NCBI GenBank assembly: GCA_963789885.1
Contig: CAWBNB010000050.1
Location: forward strand, 124,001-188,000
Direction of reading: 5' to 3'
DNA from: DATEDA01 sp963789885
GTDB lineage: Bacteria; Pseudomonadota; Gammaproteobacteria; Burkholderiales; SG8-39
Length of the DNA: 64,000 bases
Shown here one piece after another: positions 9,205 to 17,528 of the stretch (its first letter is position 1; each line of letters opens with the position of its first letter). Under the pieces are notes generated by a model. That model saw nothing but the letters and a program-made list of their open reading frames with translations, ran no database searches and was not told the DNA's origin. A program made the position numbers and the translations under genes.

Positions 9205-9245
9205 TTGACCGCGATCAAGGGCTGCACCGCGGCGCTTGCCAAGAT
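9205..9245 (+). promoter_or_regulatory. FNR/FixK-type box with -10, upstream of malic enzyme
   Basis: TTGACCGCGATCAA at 9205-9218, 21 bases, then CAAGAT at 9240-9245. Predicted start near 9253, 20 bases before the ATG at 9273. Confidence 0.72.
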
Positions 9246-9272
9246 GGCATTTGCGGGGGTCTGGACGGGGAA

Positions 9273-10880
9273 ATGAGGGGCATCGACGTTCTGCGGGATC
9301 CGCTGCGCAACAAGGGCACGGCCTTCACGCTCGAGGAGCGCGAGCGCCTAGGGCTCGCGGGATTGCTGCCGCCACGGGTGGAAACGATCGGCGAACAGGT
9401 CGCCCGCGTGCTTGCAGCAGTGCGGGGGCAGCCGTCGCCGATGGCGAGGTTCAGCTATCTCTCGGCACTGCGGGACGAGAACGAGACGCTGTTCTTCCGC
9501 ACGCTGATCGACAACCTCGAGGAGCTCGTGCCGATCGTGTACACGCCCACGATCGGCCAGGCCTGTCTGGACTGGAGCCGCATCTACCAGCGGCCGCGCG
9601 GGCTGTACATCACGCCCCGCGAACGCGGCCGCATCGCCGCCGTGCTTCGCGCCTGGCCGCGGCGGGATGTGAAGATCGTCGTCGTCACCGACGGCGGGCG
9701 GATCCTCGGGCTCGGCGACCTGGGGGCGAACGGGATGGGGATCCCGATCGGCAAGCTCGCCCTCTACGTCGCATGTGCCGGCGTGGAGCCCGCGGCGTGT
9801 CTGCCGGTCACGCTGGACGTCGGCACCGACAACGCGTCGGTGCGCGAGGAATCCCACTACCTCGGCCGGCGCGAGGTGCGCCTCGCGGGACTGGCCTACG
9901 ACGAGCTGATCGAGGAGTTCGTCGCGGCGGCGCAGGAGGTGTTTCCGGGCGTGCTGGTGCAGTTCGAGGATTTCGCGAACGCCAACGCGTTCCGGCTCCT
10001 CGCGGCCCACCGCGCGCGGGTGTGCGCGTTCAACGACGATATCCAGGGCACCGGCGCGATGGGCCTCGCGGGCCTCTACGCCGCGCAGCGGATCACCGGC
10101 GCGCGACTGACCGATCAGCGCCTGCTGTTCTTCGGCGCTGGCGAAGCGGGCGTCGGCATGGCCGAGCTCGTCGCTGCGGCGATGGCGCGGGAGGGCCTCT
10201 ACGAGGGCGAAGCCCGCCGCCGCTGCTGGCTTTTCGACTCGAAGGGGCTGGTCGTGAATCGCCGCGCCGGGCTCGCCGAGCACAAGCGCGGCTTCGCCCA
10301 GGACCGCGCTCCGATCGACGACCTGCTCGAAGTGGTCGAGGCCCACCGACCGACCGTGCTCGTCGGCGCGAGCGGCCAGACCGGCGCGTTCACCGCTCCC
10401 GTGCTGGCCGCCATGGCGCGGCTGAACGACCGGCCGGTGATCTTCGCGCTCTCCAACCCGACCGCGAAGGCCGAGTGCACCGCGGAGGACGCTTACCGCG
10501 CAACCCGCGGTCGCGCGATCCTCGCCACCGGCAGCCCGTTTGCGCCGGTAACGCTCGAGGGGCGGACCTACGTGACGGGACAGGCGAACAACTCGTTCGT
10601 CTTTCCCGGGCTCGGGCTCGGCATCCTCGCGAGCGGCTCATCGCGCGTCACCGACGAGATGTTCTTCGCTGCAGCGCGCGCGCTGGCCGACCAGGTCACT
10701 CCGGAGGATCTCGCGGTGGGGCGGATCTTCCCTCCGATCGCAAGGATGCGGGAGGTGGCGGCGGCAGTGGCGACGGTCGTTGCCAGGACCGCTTACGCCG
10801 AGGATTTCGCGACCCGGGCACAGCCTCCGGACATCGCGGCGCACGTCCGGGCCGTCATGTATCGCGCGGAGTACCGGTAG
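9273..10880 (+). CDS. NAD-type malic enzyme (oxaloacetate-decarboxylating malate dehydrogenase)
   Basis: Oxidative decarboxylation of malate to pyruvate and CO2; cytosolic. 535 residues, the usual length of single-domain MaeA/SfcA enzymes and without the C-terminal PTA-like domain of MaeB. Visible are the YTPTIGQAC motif near residue 90, the catalytic region PVTLDVGTDN, FEDFANANAFRLL, and the nucleotide loop FFGAGEAGVGMAE near 290. The protein begins MRGIDVLRDP at ATG 9273, 20 bases after the predicted transcription start. Pyruvate made here could feed the pyruvate dehydrogenase encoded at 26-29 kb. MlaC follows 9 bases later. Confidence 0.93.
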   Translation: MRGIDVLRDPLRNKGTAFTLEERERLGLAGLLPPRVETIGEQVARVLAAVRGQPSPMARFSYLSALRDENETLFFRTLIDNLEELVPIVYTPTIGQACLDWSRIYQRPRGLYITPRERGRIAAVLRAWPRRDVKIVVVTDGGRILGLGDLGANGMGIPIGKLALYVACAGVEPAACLPVTLDVGTDNASVREESHYLGRREVRLAGLAYDELIEEFVAAAQEVFPGVLVQFEDFANANAFRLLAAHRARVCAFNDDIQGTGAMGLAGLYAAQRITGARLTDQRLLFFGAGEAGVGMAELVAAAMAREGLYEGEARRRCWLFDSKGLVVNRRAGLAEHKRGFAQDRAPIDDLLEVVEAHRPTVLVGASGQTGAFTAPVLAAMARLNDRPVIFALSNPTAKAECTAEDAYRATRGRAILATGSPFAPVTLEGRTYVTGQANNSFVFPGLGLGILASGSSRVTDEMFFAAARALADQVTPEDLAVGRIFPPIARMREVAAAVATVVARTAYAEDFATRAQPPDIAAHVRAVMYRAEYR

Positions 10881-10889
10881 CCGTCGCCG

Positions 10890-11531
10890 ATGCGTCCCGT
10901 GTCCCTGCGAACGCTGTTGGCCCAGCGATCCGCGGCGAGCCTCGTGTTCGCGTTCGCGGTGGCCGGCGGGATCGCTGCCGACCTCGCGCCCGACGAACTG
11001 GTGCGCAAGGTGACGGCCGAGGTGATGGATGCAATGGGTCGGGACAGGGCGTCGCGTCCGATCGATCGCGCGGCCGCCATCGCGATCGCCGAGGAGAAGA
11101 TCCTTCCCCACGTCGATTTCCTCGAAGCGACGAGGCTTGCGATGGGGCGCTCGTGGCGCCTCGCCACGCCGGCGCAGCAGGCGGCGCTGGTAACCGAGTT
11201 CCGGACGCTCCTCGTCCGCACGTACGCCACGGCGCTCGAGGGGCTGCGCGACCAGAGAGTGGAGCAGGACCCGCTGCGGATGTCTCCGGGGGACGTCGAG
11301 GTCCGCGTGCGCGACCGCTTCATCAAGTCGGGCACCCCGGCGGTGACCATCGACTACCAGATGCGGAGGACCGCGGAGGGCTGGAAGGTGTACGACATCG
11401 CGGTCGACGGCGTCAGCCTGGTGCTGAACTACCGCGACGCCTTCGACCACGAGATCCGGCGCACAGGCATTGACGGCCTGATCGCGGTGCTGCAGGAGAA
11501 GAATCGGGCCCGAGGCGGCCCGGCCAAATGA
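10890..11531 (+). CDS. MlaC/Ttg2D-family phospholipid-binding periplasmic protein
   Basis: 213 residues with a signal peptide (VFAFAVAGGIAA) and the MlaC fold: LEATRLAMGRSWRLATPAQQ followed by the beta-rich YQMRRTAEGWKVYDIAVDGVS region. MlaC shuttles phospholipids between outer and inner membrane complexes. No other mla genes are in the window, so it is an orphan copy. It lies 9 bases downstream of malic enzyme and probably shares its promoter. Confidence 0.88.
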   Translation: MRPVSLRTLLAQRSAASLVFAFAVAGGIAADLAPDELVRKVTAEVMDAMGRDRASRPIDRAAAIAIAEEKILPHVDFLEATRLAMGRSWRLATPAQQAALVTEFRTLLVRTYATALEGLRDQRVEQDPLRMSPGDVEVRVRDRFIKSGTPAVTIDYQMRRTAEGWKVYDIAVDGVSLVLNYRDAFDHEIRRTGIDGLIAVLQEKNRARGGPAK

Positions 11532-11582
11532 CGCACCGATATTCGTTCTGGGGAAGCCCGAGGGCGACTTTCGCGGGCAGGC

Positions 11583-11623
11583 TTGAGCGAGATCAAATGC
11601 GCCCGCGCGTATCCCGGTACTTT
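11583..11623 (+). promoter_or_regulatory. FNR/FixK-type box with -10, upstream of hibernation factor
   Basis: TTGAGCGAGATCAA at 11583-11596, 21 bases, then TACTTT at 11618-11623. Predicted start near 11631; leader of about 37 bases with GAGGAAG before the ATG at 11668. Confidence 0.78.
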
Positions 11624-11667
11624 GGCACTATTGGGTTCGACGACGCCATTCGAGGAAGATCACAGAC

Positions 11668-12210
11668 ATGCAGGTCCCACTGCAGATCACGATCCGCAAC
11701 ATGCAGCACTCCGACGCGCTGGAGGCCCACATCCGCGACAAGGTCGCGAAGCTGGCGGAGTTCCATCCGCGCATCACGAGCTGCCGCGTGACGGTCGAGG
11801 AGTCCGGCAAGCATCATCACCAGGGCCGCCAGTTCCAGGTGCGCATCGACGTGCGCGTGCCGCAGCGCGAGGTCGTCGCCACGCGCGACCAGCACGAGGA
11901 CGTCTACGTGGCGCTGCGCGACGCCTTCGATGCGACCAAGCGCCAGCTCGAAGAGGTCGTCCGCGAGCAGCGCGGCGACGTGAAAGTGCACGAGCTGCCG
12001 CAGCACGGCAAGGTCGCGCGGCTCTTGGCCAATGAGGGCTACGGGTTCATCGAGACGGCCGACGGTCGCGAGCTCTACTTCAGCCGGGAGAACGTGGTGC
12101 ATCCCGCCTTTGACGACCTGCAACCCGGCACGGCGGTGCAGTTCATCGAGGAGCCGGCCGACAGCGGTCCGCAGGCGAAAAGGGTCAGCGTCGGCAAGCA
12201 CCAGGTCTGA
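11668..12210 (+). CDS. hpf: Ribosome hibernation factor (HPF/RaiA) fused to a cold-shock domain
   Basis: 180 residues. Residues 1-105 are an HPF/RaiA-type domain (beta-alpha-beta-beta-beta-alpha; ALRDAFDATKRQLEE near the end) that binds the decoding region of the 30S subunit. Residues 112-175 form a cold-shock/S1-like fold with the RNP-1-like motif GYGFIETADGRELYF. Known family members with this architecture exist, often labelled HPF/RaiA with cold-shock domain. The fusion suggests ribosome inactivation joined to single-stranded RNA binding. It is controlled by an FNR/FixK-type promoter with a GAGGAAG ribosome site. Confidence 0.92.
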   Translation: MQVPLQITIRNMQHSDALEAHIRDKVAKLAEFHPRITSCRVTVEESGKHHHQGRQFQVRIDVRVPQREVVATRDQHEDVYVALRDAFDATKRQLEEVVREQRGDVKVHELPQHGKVARLLANEGYGFIETADGRELYFSRENVVHPAFDDLQPGTAVQFIEEPADSGPQAKRVSVGKHQV

Positions 12211-12270
12211 CCGATCGGGCCGGAAACGGGCTGGGCTGGCGGACCGGGCGATCCCGAAGCGAGGCCGGGA

Positions 12271-12537
12271 ATGGCGAGAGCGAAGAAAGTGCGCCGCGCG
12301 AAGCGGCGTCCGGAGAAGGTCCGAGCACCGGCAGGGCCCCTGCCGGATCAGGACGCGAACGCCGCAAGCGATGCGCTACTCGCGCTCGAAGAGGGGCCTC
12401 GCGCGGCCGATGTGGAACCGGAAGGCGATGGCTCGGTGGAAGATCCGCTCCAGGATTGGCCGGAGGCCGAGGGCGAGCCGGATCGATGGCTGGAGGAGCG
12501 CAGCGGGCCGGATGTGGAGAAGGTGCCCGACGAATAG
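12271..12537 (+). CDS. Small hypothetical protein, basic N-terminus and acidic tail
   Basis: 88 residues. The first 20 are very basic (MARAKKVRRAKRRPEKVR); the remainder is acidic and proline-rich with no predicted membrane segment. I do not recognise a family. Codon use looks like real coding sequence and a weak GAGG lies before the ATG. It sits 60 bases after the hibernation factor on the same strand, so it may be its operon partner. It could also be a spurious frame. Confidence 0.45.
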   Translation: MARAKKVRRAKRRPEKVRAPAGPLPDQDANAASDALLALEEGPRAADVEPEGDGSVEDPLQDWPEAEGEPDRWLEERSGPDVEKVPDE

Positions 12538-12587
12538 CGGCGCTGCGACGTCGCCCCCTGAGCGAAGGCGCGCCGCTCCGGCACATT

Positions 12588-13622
12588 TCATCGCGGTACG
12601 ACCGCCACGCGCGTGAGCGAGCCGGCTGTCGACACCTCGAAGTGCACCGGCAGGAATTGCCCGATGAGCCAGATCGCAGTCTGCGCATGGCTCGACAGGC
12701 TGCGCGTCGCGAAGGCGCCCCCGCGCGCGAGCGCCAGATAGACGAGCAGCTGGTCGGCAGCGTGGACGTCCAGCGTCGCGCCTGCGCCCAGATCTGCCGC
12801 AAGCTCGTCGCCCACGGCTGCGCCCAGCGTCTCCGCCCGAACCCCGCGTTCGGCAACGCGCCCCGCGCCGACGATGGTGTGCTCGGTCGATGCCCATGCG
12901 ACGATCGCGCCGCCCTGTCCGGTCGCTTCGTCGGGCCCGAGCGCCCGCGCGGCGATCTCCGCGCGGGCGCGGACCGGCGCGCCGAGCCGCTCGAGCGCGC
13001 TCGAGCGCATCCGCGTCGCGATGTGCTCGGGCAGATTGCCGACGTGCGCGACGCCTGCGATGCGCTCGAGAGCGCCGGCTGTGCCTGTGTCGAGCGGCCG
13101 GAGGTCTTTCGCGGGCAGCACCGCGACCTCGACCTCCCCGCCGCCCCGCGGATAGTAGCCGCGGCGGCGGACGGCAAGGCGCGCATCCGCTCCCATGCGG
13201 CCGAGGAGCGGGAGGATCACTTCGGAGAAGTAGTCGAGCGGCGGCGCGGCCCGCACATCGGTCCCGCCGACGACGCTCGCCGTGCACGGCTTTCCGCTGG
13301 CAACCATCACCGGGAGCAGCGCTTGCATCACGAGCGTGACGCTCCCGGCGGTGCCGACGTCGAAGCGGTGGCTACCTCCCGCGATCCCGCCGGGATGGAA
13401 CTCGAGGGTATCGGACCGGAGCTCGAGCCCCGTGGTGCGGCCCGCGGCGAGCGCGGCGACCGCGCGCACAGCTGCGAGATGCTGAGGTGCTAGGCCCGGC
13501 TTGTCCCGCCGCGCACGGATCCTGCGCACACGGATCGCGCGGCCGGTGATCGCCGCAAGCGCAACCGCCGTGCGGAGCAGCTGGCCGCCGCCTTCGCCGT
13601 ACGAGCCGTCGATCTCGAGCAC
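12588..13622 (-). CDS. rtcA: RNA 3'-terminal phosphate cyclase
   Basis: Converts RNA 3'-phosphates to 2',3'-cyclic phosphates using ATP through a covalent enzyme-AMP. 344 residues, full length. Motifs: IDGSYGEGGGQLLRTA at the N-terminus, TGLELRSDTLEFHPG, and the conserved C-terminal histidine in SSHAQTAIWLIG that forms the adenylate. It lies 33 bases downstream of the USP at 14141 in the same orientation, so it is probably under the same FNR/FixK-type promoter. rtcB is not in the window. Confidence 0.93.
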   Translation of the reverse strand: MLEIDGSYGEGGGQLLRTAVALAAITGRAIRVRRIRARRDKPGLAPQHLAAVRAVAALAAGRTTGLELRSDTLEFHPGGIAGGSHRFDVGTAGSVTLVMQALLPVMVASGKPCTASVVGGTDVRAAPPLDYFSEVILPLLGRMGADARLAVRRRGYYPRGGGEVEVAVLPAKDLRPLDTGTAGALERIAGVAHVGNLPEHIATRMRSSALERLGAPVRARAEIAARALGPDEATGQGGAIVAWASTEHTIVGAGRVAERGVRAETLGAAVGDELAADLGAGATLDVHAADQLLVYLALARGGAFATRSLSSHAQTAIWLIGQFLPVHFEVSTAGSLTRVAVVPR

Positions 13623-13655
13623 CGGTGGGGTCGGCGCTCCGATCGTCCAGGTGGT

Positions 13656-14141
13656 CTATCGCCGCTTGCGACCGGGTTTTCCGCGCCGCCGGGGCCCCGG
13701 CCTTGCCCGGACGAGCAGGACGGGTACGGGTGAGGTGCGGACGATCTGCTCGGCGTCGCTGCCGAGCACGAGCCGCCGCAAGCCGCGACGGCCGTGCGTG
13801 CCGAGCACGATGAGGTCGGCGCGCCATCGCTTCGCCTGGCGCACGATCAGGTCGGCCGCGGGACCTGCGATCGTTTCGAGCATGGCCGTTTGCACGGGGA
13901 TGCCGCGCCCGCGCACCAGGTCCCGCGCCCGCTCGACGATCTTCCGGCCCACCTCCTTCATTGCGTCGACGTAATCACCCGCGTACGTCCCGAGCTCGAA
14001 TCCAGTGACGGGGAGAAACTCGTCGACGACGTGCACGAGCAGCAGCCGGGCCTTCTGATCGGCTGCCAGCCGGATCGCCTCCTTGAGCCCCCGGTTCGCC
14101 GTGGGGCTGCCGTCGATTCCAACCACGATTCGTCTGTACAT
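13656..14141 (-). CDS. Universal stress protein, single UspA domain, ATP-binding type
   Basis: 161 residues. MYRRIVVGIDGSPTAN at the start and GTHGRRGLRRLVLGSDAEQ near the end give the G-2x-G-9x-G-S ATP-binding motif. The C-terminal tail is unusually basic (RPGPRRRGKPGRKRR). It is a paralogue of the USP at 7247. It is first in a two-gene operon with rtcA, behind a near-perfect FNR/FixK-type promoter. Confidence 0.92.
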   Translation of the reverse strand: MYRRIVVGIDGSPTANRGLKEAIRLAADQKARLLLVHVVDEFLPVTGFELGTYAGDYVDAMKEVGRKIVERARDLVRGRGIPVQTAMLETIAGPAADLIVRQAKRWRADLIVLGTHGRRGLRRLVLGSDAEQIVRTSPVPVLLVRARPGPRRRGKPGRKRR

Positions 14142-14194
14142 TCTGGCTCTTCCGAAGGGTTGACTGCGCGAGAAGCGGCGGGCTTCGCCGGCCG

Positions 14195-14235
14195 ATAGTA
14201 GGCCGCGCGCCCGGGATCCGCTTGACGTTCATCAA
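14195..14235 (-). promoter_or_regulatory. FNR/FixK-type box with -10, upstream of USP-rtcA operon
   Basis: Minus strand TTGATGAACGTCAA (14235-14222), 21 bases, then TACTAT (14200-14195), one of the best -10 elements in the set. Predicted start near 14187, leader about 46 bases. The 14142-14194 stretch holds only this leader. Confidence 0.8.
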
Positions 14236-14269
14236 GCCGGTTCCCCGCCGGCCGGGTAACGACGCGCCC

Positions 14270-14986
14270 TCACACGTGGGCCGCCGAAGCCTCGGGCGGC
14301 CGGTCGCCGATGATCCGCCCGTCGACGAGATCGACGATCCGGTCGCACTGGGCCGCGAGAGCGTGGTTGTGGGTCACGATCAGCACCGTCGTCCCCTGGG
14401 CGCGATTGACCTGGCGCAGAAGGTCGAAGACCCCTTGCGCGGCCTTGGTGTCGAGGTTCCCGGTCGGCTCGTCGGCGAGGACGAGCGAGGGGCTCATGGC
14501 GAGCGCGCGCGCCACCGCGACGCGCTGCTGCTGGCCTCCCGACATGTTGACCGCCAGGTTGTCGCGCCACGGCGTGAGCCCGACGCTTTCCAGCAGCTCG
14601 TTCGCCCGCCGGCGCATCGCCTCATCCGGCCGGCCGCGATCCACCAGCATCGGCATCACCACGTTCTCGGCGGCGGTGAACGCCGGCAGCAGGTAGTGGT
14701 ACTGGAACACGAAGCCGATGCTGCGGCCGCGAAGCCGCGTGAGCGCCCGGTCGTCCAGCCCGCCGGTCTCCTGCCCGTCGATGAACAGCCGGCCGCCGGT
14801 CGGCCGATCGAGCAGGCCGATCACGTTCAGCAGCGTGCTCTTGCCGGATCCCGACGGACCCATGAGCGCGCAGAACTCGCCCTTGCCGAGCACGAGGTCG
14901 ACCCCGTGCAGCACCTCGGTCTCCACCGGCGTGCCGACGTAGTACGCCTTGCGGATGCCGTCGAGCCGGAGGACGTCGTCAGCCAC
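14270..14986 (-). CDS. MacB/LolD-type ABC transporter ATP-binding protein
   Basis: ATPase of 238 residues with Walker A GPSGSGKSTLLNVIG near residue 40, signature MSGGQQQRVAVARAL and Walker B LVLADEPTGNLD. The LDRPTGG segment is typical of the MacB/LolD/FtsE group. The GTG start at 14986 overlaps the permease stop (GTGGCTGA), so translation is coupled. Third gene of a membrane-fusion-protein, permease, ATPase operon. Confidence 0.92.
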   Translation of the reverse strand: MADDVLRLDGIRKAYYVGTPVETEVLHGVDLVLGKGEFCALMGPSGSGKSTLLNVIGLLDRPTGGRLFIDGQETGGLDDRALTRLRGRSIGFVFQYHYLLPAFTAAENVVMPMLVDRGRPDEAMRRRANELLESVGLTPWRDNLAVNMSGGQQQRVAVARALAMSPSLVLADEPTGNLDTKAAQGVFDLLRQVNRAQGTTVLIVTHNHALAAQCDRIVDLVDGRIIGDRPPEASAAHV

Positions 14987-16205
14987 GGATCGCCACCACC
15001 GGATCGAGACGCGCGCCGCGCAGCGCCGGCGCGAGCGCCGCGACGACCCCGGTGAGGGTTGCGAGAATCGCGGCGCCGATGAAGAGGCGCGGGTCGAGCT
15101 CGAGCGGAAAGAGCGGCGTGCCGTCGGGGTTCTTGACGAGCGCGCCCCACGCGACGATCGCCGCTGCGCCGAGCGCCGCGCCGAAGAGCGACCCCGCGAG
15201 CCCCAGGACGCCGCCCTGGAGAAGGAAGACACGCATGATCTGTCCCTGCGAGGCGCCCATCGCGCGCAGGATCCCGATCTCCTTCGACTTCTGCGTGACC
15301 GAGACGATCAGCACCGCGGCGATGCCGAACGCGATCGCGAGGCCGACGAAGAACCGGATGCTGGTATTGGCGACGATCTGCGCGTTGATCGCGATGTACA
15401 GCTGGGTGTTGGTGCGGATCCAGCTGTCGGCCTCGACGCCGGTCGCGGCGCTGATCGCCTGCGCGGTGACCTCGGCGGCGTAGATGTCGGGCACCGTCAG
15501 GTCGATACTGGTGACGCCGCCGATCAGCCCGAGCAGCGCCTGCGCGGTATGCAGCGCAACGTAGGCGTTGCGCTGGTTGGCGCCCTTGGACCCGAGGTCG
15601 ACGATGCCGGTGATCGTCAGCGTCGTGCCCGCGCCGGCGCTCGGGACGATGCGCACCTTGTCGCCGACCGTTACGCCGAGATCGGATGCGAGCTCGCTGC
15701 CGATCACGACGTCCTCGGCGTTGAGGCGCGCCGCGCCGGCGACGATCTTCTCCGGCAGCGGGACGATCTTGAAGTAGTGCTCCGCGTCGACGCCGCTCAC
15801 GGTAACGGCACGCGTCGCCTCGCCGCGCACCGCAAGCATCGGCCCTGAGGCCATCGGCGAGACCGCGGTCACGTTCCCCATGCGGCCGATGTCCGCGACG
15901 ATCCGCTGCCACTGATCGATCGAGCGGAGCCGCTGAAAGGGTTTCTGCACGATCGCGGCCTCCGCCACGCCCGGCGCGGCGCGCAGCGGGCGGGCGACCT
16001 CCTGCGGCGGCAGCAGGACGATGTGGGCCTGCGCGCTCAGGACCCGGCGGATCACGTTCGTCTGCTGCCCGGCGAGCGCCGCGGACATGAAGACGATCAC
16101 GCCGACGCCGATCGCGACGCCGAGGATGATGAAGATCGTCTGCAGCCGTCCCTCGCGCAGGAAGCGGCTCGCGGCGATCCACTCGAACGGCAGCCAGCTA
16201 GTCAT
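14979..16205 (-). CDS. MacB-like FtsX-domain ABC permease
   Basis: 408-residue inner-membrane permease: one N-terminal membrane helix (IFIILGVAIGVGVIVFM), a large periplasmic MacB_PCD-like domain to about residue 270, then three C-terminal helices of the FtsX type around the SKEIGILRAMGAS cytoplasmic loop. The ATPase is encoded separately, unlike E. coli MacB. Start overlaps the stop of the fusion protein gene by a few bases. The transported substrate is unknown; lipoprotein, peptide or antibiotic export is possible. Confidence 0.9.
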   Translation of the reverse strand: MTSWLPFEWIAASRFLREGRLQTIFIILGVAIGVGVIVFMSAALAGQQTNVIRRVLSAQAHIVLLPPQEVARPLRAAPGVAEAAIVQKPFQRLRSIDQWQRIVADIGRMGNVTAVSPMASGPMLAVRGEATRAVTVSGVDAEHYFKIVPLPEKIVAGAARLNAEDVVIGSELASDLGVTVGDKVRIVPSAGAGTTLTITGIVDLGSKGANQRNAYVALHTAQALLGLIGGVTSIDLTVPDIYAAEVTAQAISAATGVEADSWIRTNTQLYIAINAQIVANTSIRFFVGLAIAFGIAAVLIVSVTQKSKEIGILRAMGASQGQIMRVFLLQGGVLGLAGSLFGAALGAAAIVAWGALVKNPDGTPLFPLELDPRLFIGAAILATLTGVVAALAPALRGARLDPVVAIRG

Positions 16206-17424
16206 TCGCGACCGCGCGCACCCGCCGGCCGGGCTTGACGCTCGTGTTGTCGGCGGGGACCACGAGGTCGCCCGCCTCGAGTCCGCTGCGGATTTCCACC
16301 GAGCCTTCGCCCCGGAGGCCCAGCTTGACCGGCCGGCGGATCGCCTGGCCGTTCTTCACCTGCAGTACCCACGGGTCCGCGCCCGTGGCGTCGTGGACCG
16401 CGTTGGCCGGCAGCGCCAGCGAGCCGGCGTGGCGATCGACCTCGATGTCCACCGACACGGTCATGTCCTGGCGCAGGTACGCAGGCGGCGCGGGCACGCG
16501 CAGCTTGACCTCGACCGTGCCGCGCTGCGGGTCGACCGACGGGTTGATGTAGACGAGCTCCGCGGCGAAGCGCTCGGCCGGATACGCGTCGGCGGAGGCG
16601 AGCGCCTGCTGGCCGAGCTTCAACCGTCCGAGGTTGCGCTCGTCGATCTGAAGCACGAGCTGCGTCTCGCCGACCGGCGACAGCACCAGCAGCACCTTTC
16701 CGGGCTGGACCACGTCGCCGCGCTCGACGTCGCGCGCGATCAGCGTGCCGTCGACGGGGGCGCGGACCGTTGCGTAGGCGAGCCGCGCCTGCGCCGCCTG
16801 CAGGCTCGCCCGTGCCTGTTCGAGCGCGGCGACCGCGACCGCGGTGTCGCTGCCGGCGGGCTGCGCCGTCTCCACCTGCTTCCGCGCGGAGTCGACCTGC
16901 GTCTGCGCGACCTCGACGTTGCGCTGGGAGTCGTCGAGCACCGACTTGCCGATGTAACCGCTCTCGTAGAGCTTCAGGTTGCGCTCGTACTGCACGCGCG
17001 CATTGGTCAGGTTTGCCTCCGCCTGGCGGAGCGAGTGGCTCGCCACCGGCAGCTGCAGCTCGCGCAGCTGGCGCAGCCGCGCCTCGGCCTGCGCGACGGC
17101 GACCTCGGCCTGCTTCACCCCGGCCCGCGCCTCGGACGACTCGAGCGCAATGAGCGTCTGCCCCGCCCGGACGGTCTGGCCCTCCTCGACCGGTACTTCG
17201 GCCACGGTGCCGGTGATCTGGCTGCCGACGTCGACGCGGTAGGGCGTCACCACGCGTCCGCTTGCCACGACCGACTGCACCACGTCGCGGCGGGCGACCT
17301 TCGCCACGTCGACCCGCGGACCGAACGCCGCGTTGAGGCCGAAATAGCCGGCGAGCGCGAGCGCGCCCACCCCGGCGAGCACTCGCCAGCGGCGCGTCCA
17401 TATCCTCGCGAGGAGCGCGTTCAT
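16198..17424 (-). CDS. MacA/HlyD-like periplasmic membrane fusion protein
   Basis: 408 residues. One N-terminal membrane anchor (VLAGVGALALAGYFGL) is followed by a biotinyl-lipoyl-like half, a long coiled-coil hairpin (about residues 100-220, rich in A, Q, R, L), the second lipoyl half (LAYATVRAPVDGTLIARDVE) and a beta-barrel. This is the adaptor of a tripartite efflux system; no outer-membrane TolC-like gene is nearby. It starts at ATG 17424, 25 bases after the start predicted from an FNR/FixK-type site. Confidence 0.9.
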   Translation of the reverse strand: MNALLARIWTRRWRVLAGVGALALAGYFGLNAAFGPRVDVAKVARRDVVQSVVASGRVVTPYRVDVGSQITGTVAEVPVEEGQTVRAGQTLIALESSEARAGVKQAEVAVAQAEARLRQLRELQLPVASHSLRQAEANLTNARVQYERNLKLYESGYIGKSVLDDSQRNVEVAQTQVDSARKQVETAQPAGSDTAVAVAALEQARASLQAAQARLAYATVRAPVDGTLIARDVERGDVVQPGKVLLVLSPVGETQLVLQIDERNLGRLKLGQQALASADAYPAERFAAELVYINPSVDPQRGTVEVKLRVPAPPAYLRQDMTVSVDIEVDRHAGSLALPANAVHDATGADPWVLQVKNGQAIRRPVKLGLRGEGSVEIRSGLEAGDLVVPADNTSVKPGRRVRAVAND

Positions 17425-17456
17425 GTCATCCCGGTGTCCGGCGGCCTTCCGCCCGG

Positions 17457-17497
17457 ATTCTCCCTGCCGCCGGGGGCGGACGCATGACGCAGGTCAA
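17457..17497 (-). promoter_or_regulatory. Probable FNR/FixK-type box with -10, upstream of MacAB-like operon
   Basis: Minus strand TTGACCTGCGTCAT (17497-17484; one arm base off) followed after 21 bases by GAGAAT (17462-17457). Predicted start near 17449. Weaker than the best sites, but the spacing is exact. Confidence 0.6.
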
Positions 17498-17528
17498 GCG
17501 GCCTGGCCGATGCGGCCGCGAGCGGAGT

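Noticed and set aside
11540..11585. Imperfect GCCCG/CGGGC hairpin after mlaC as a terminator
   Set aside because: The stem is short and bulged and no T-run follows; not distinguishable from background in such GC-rich DNA.
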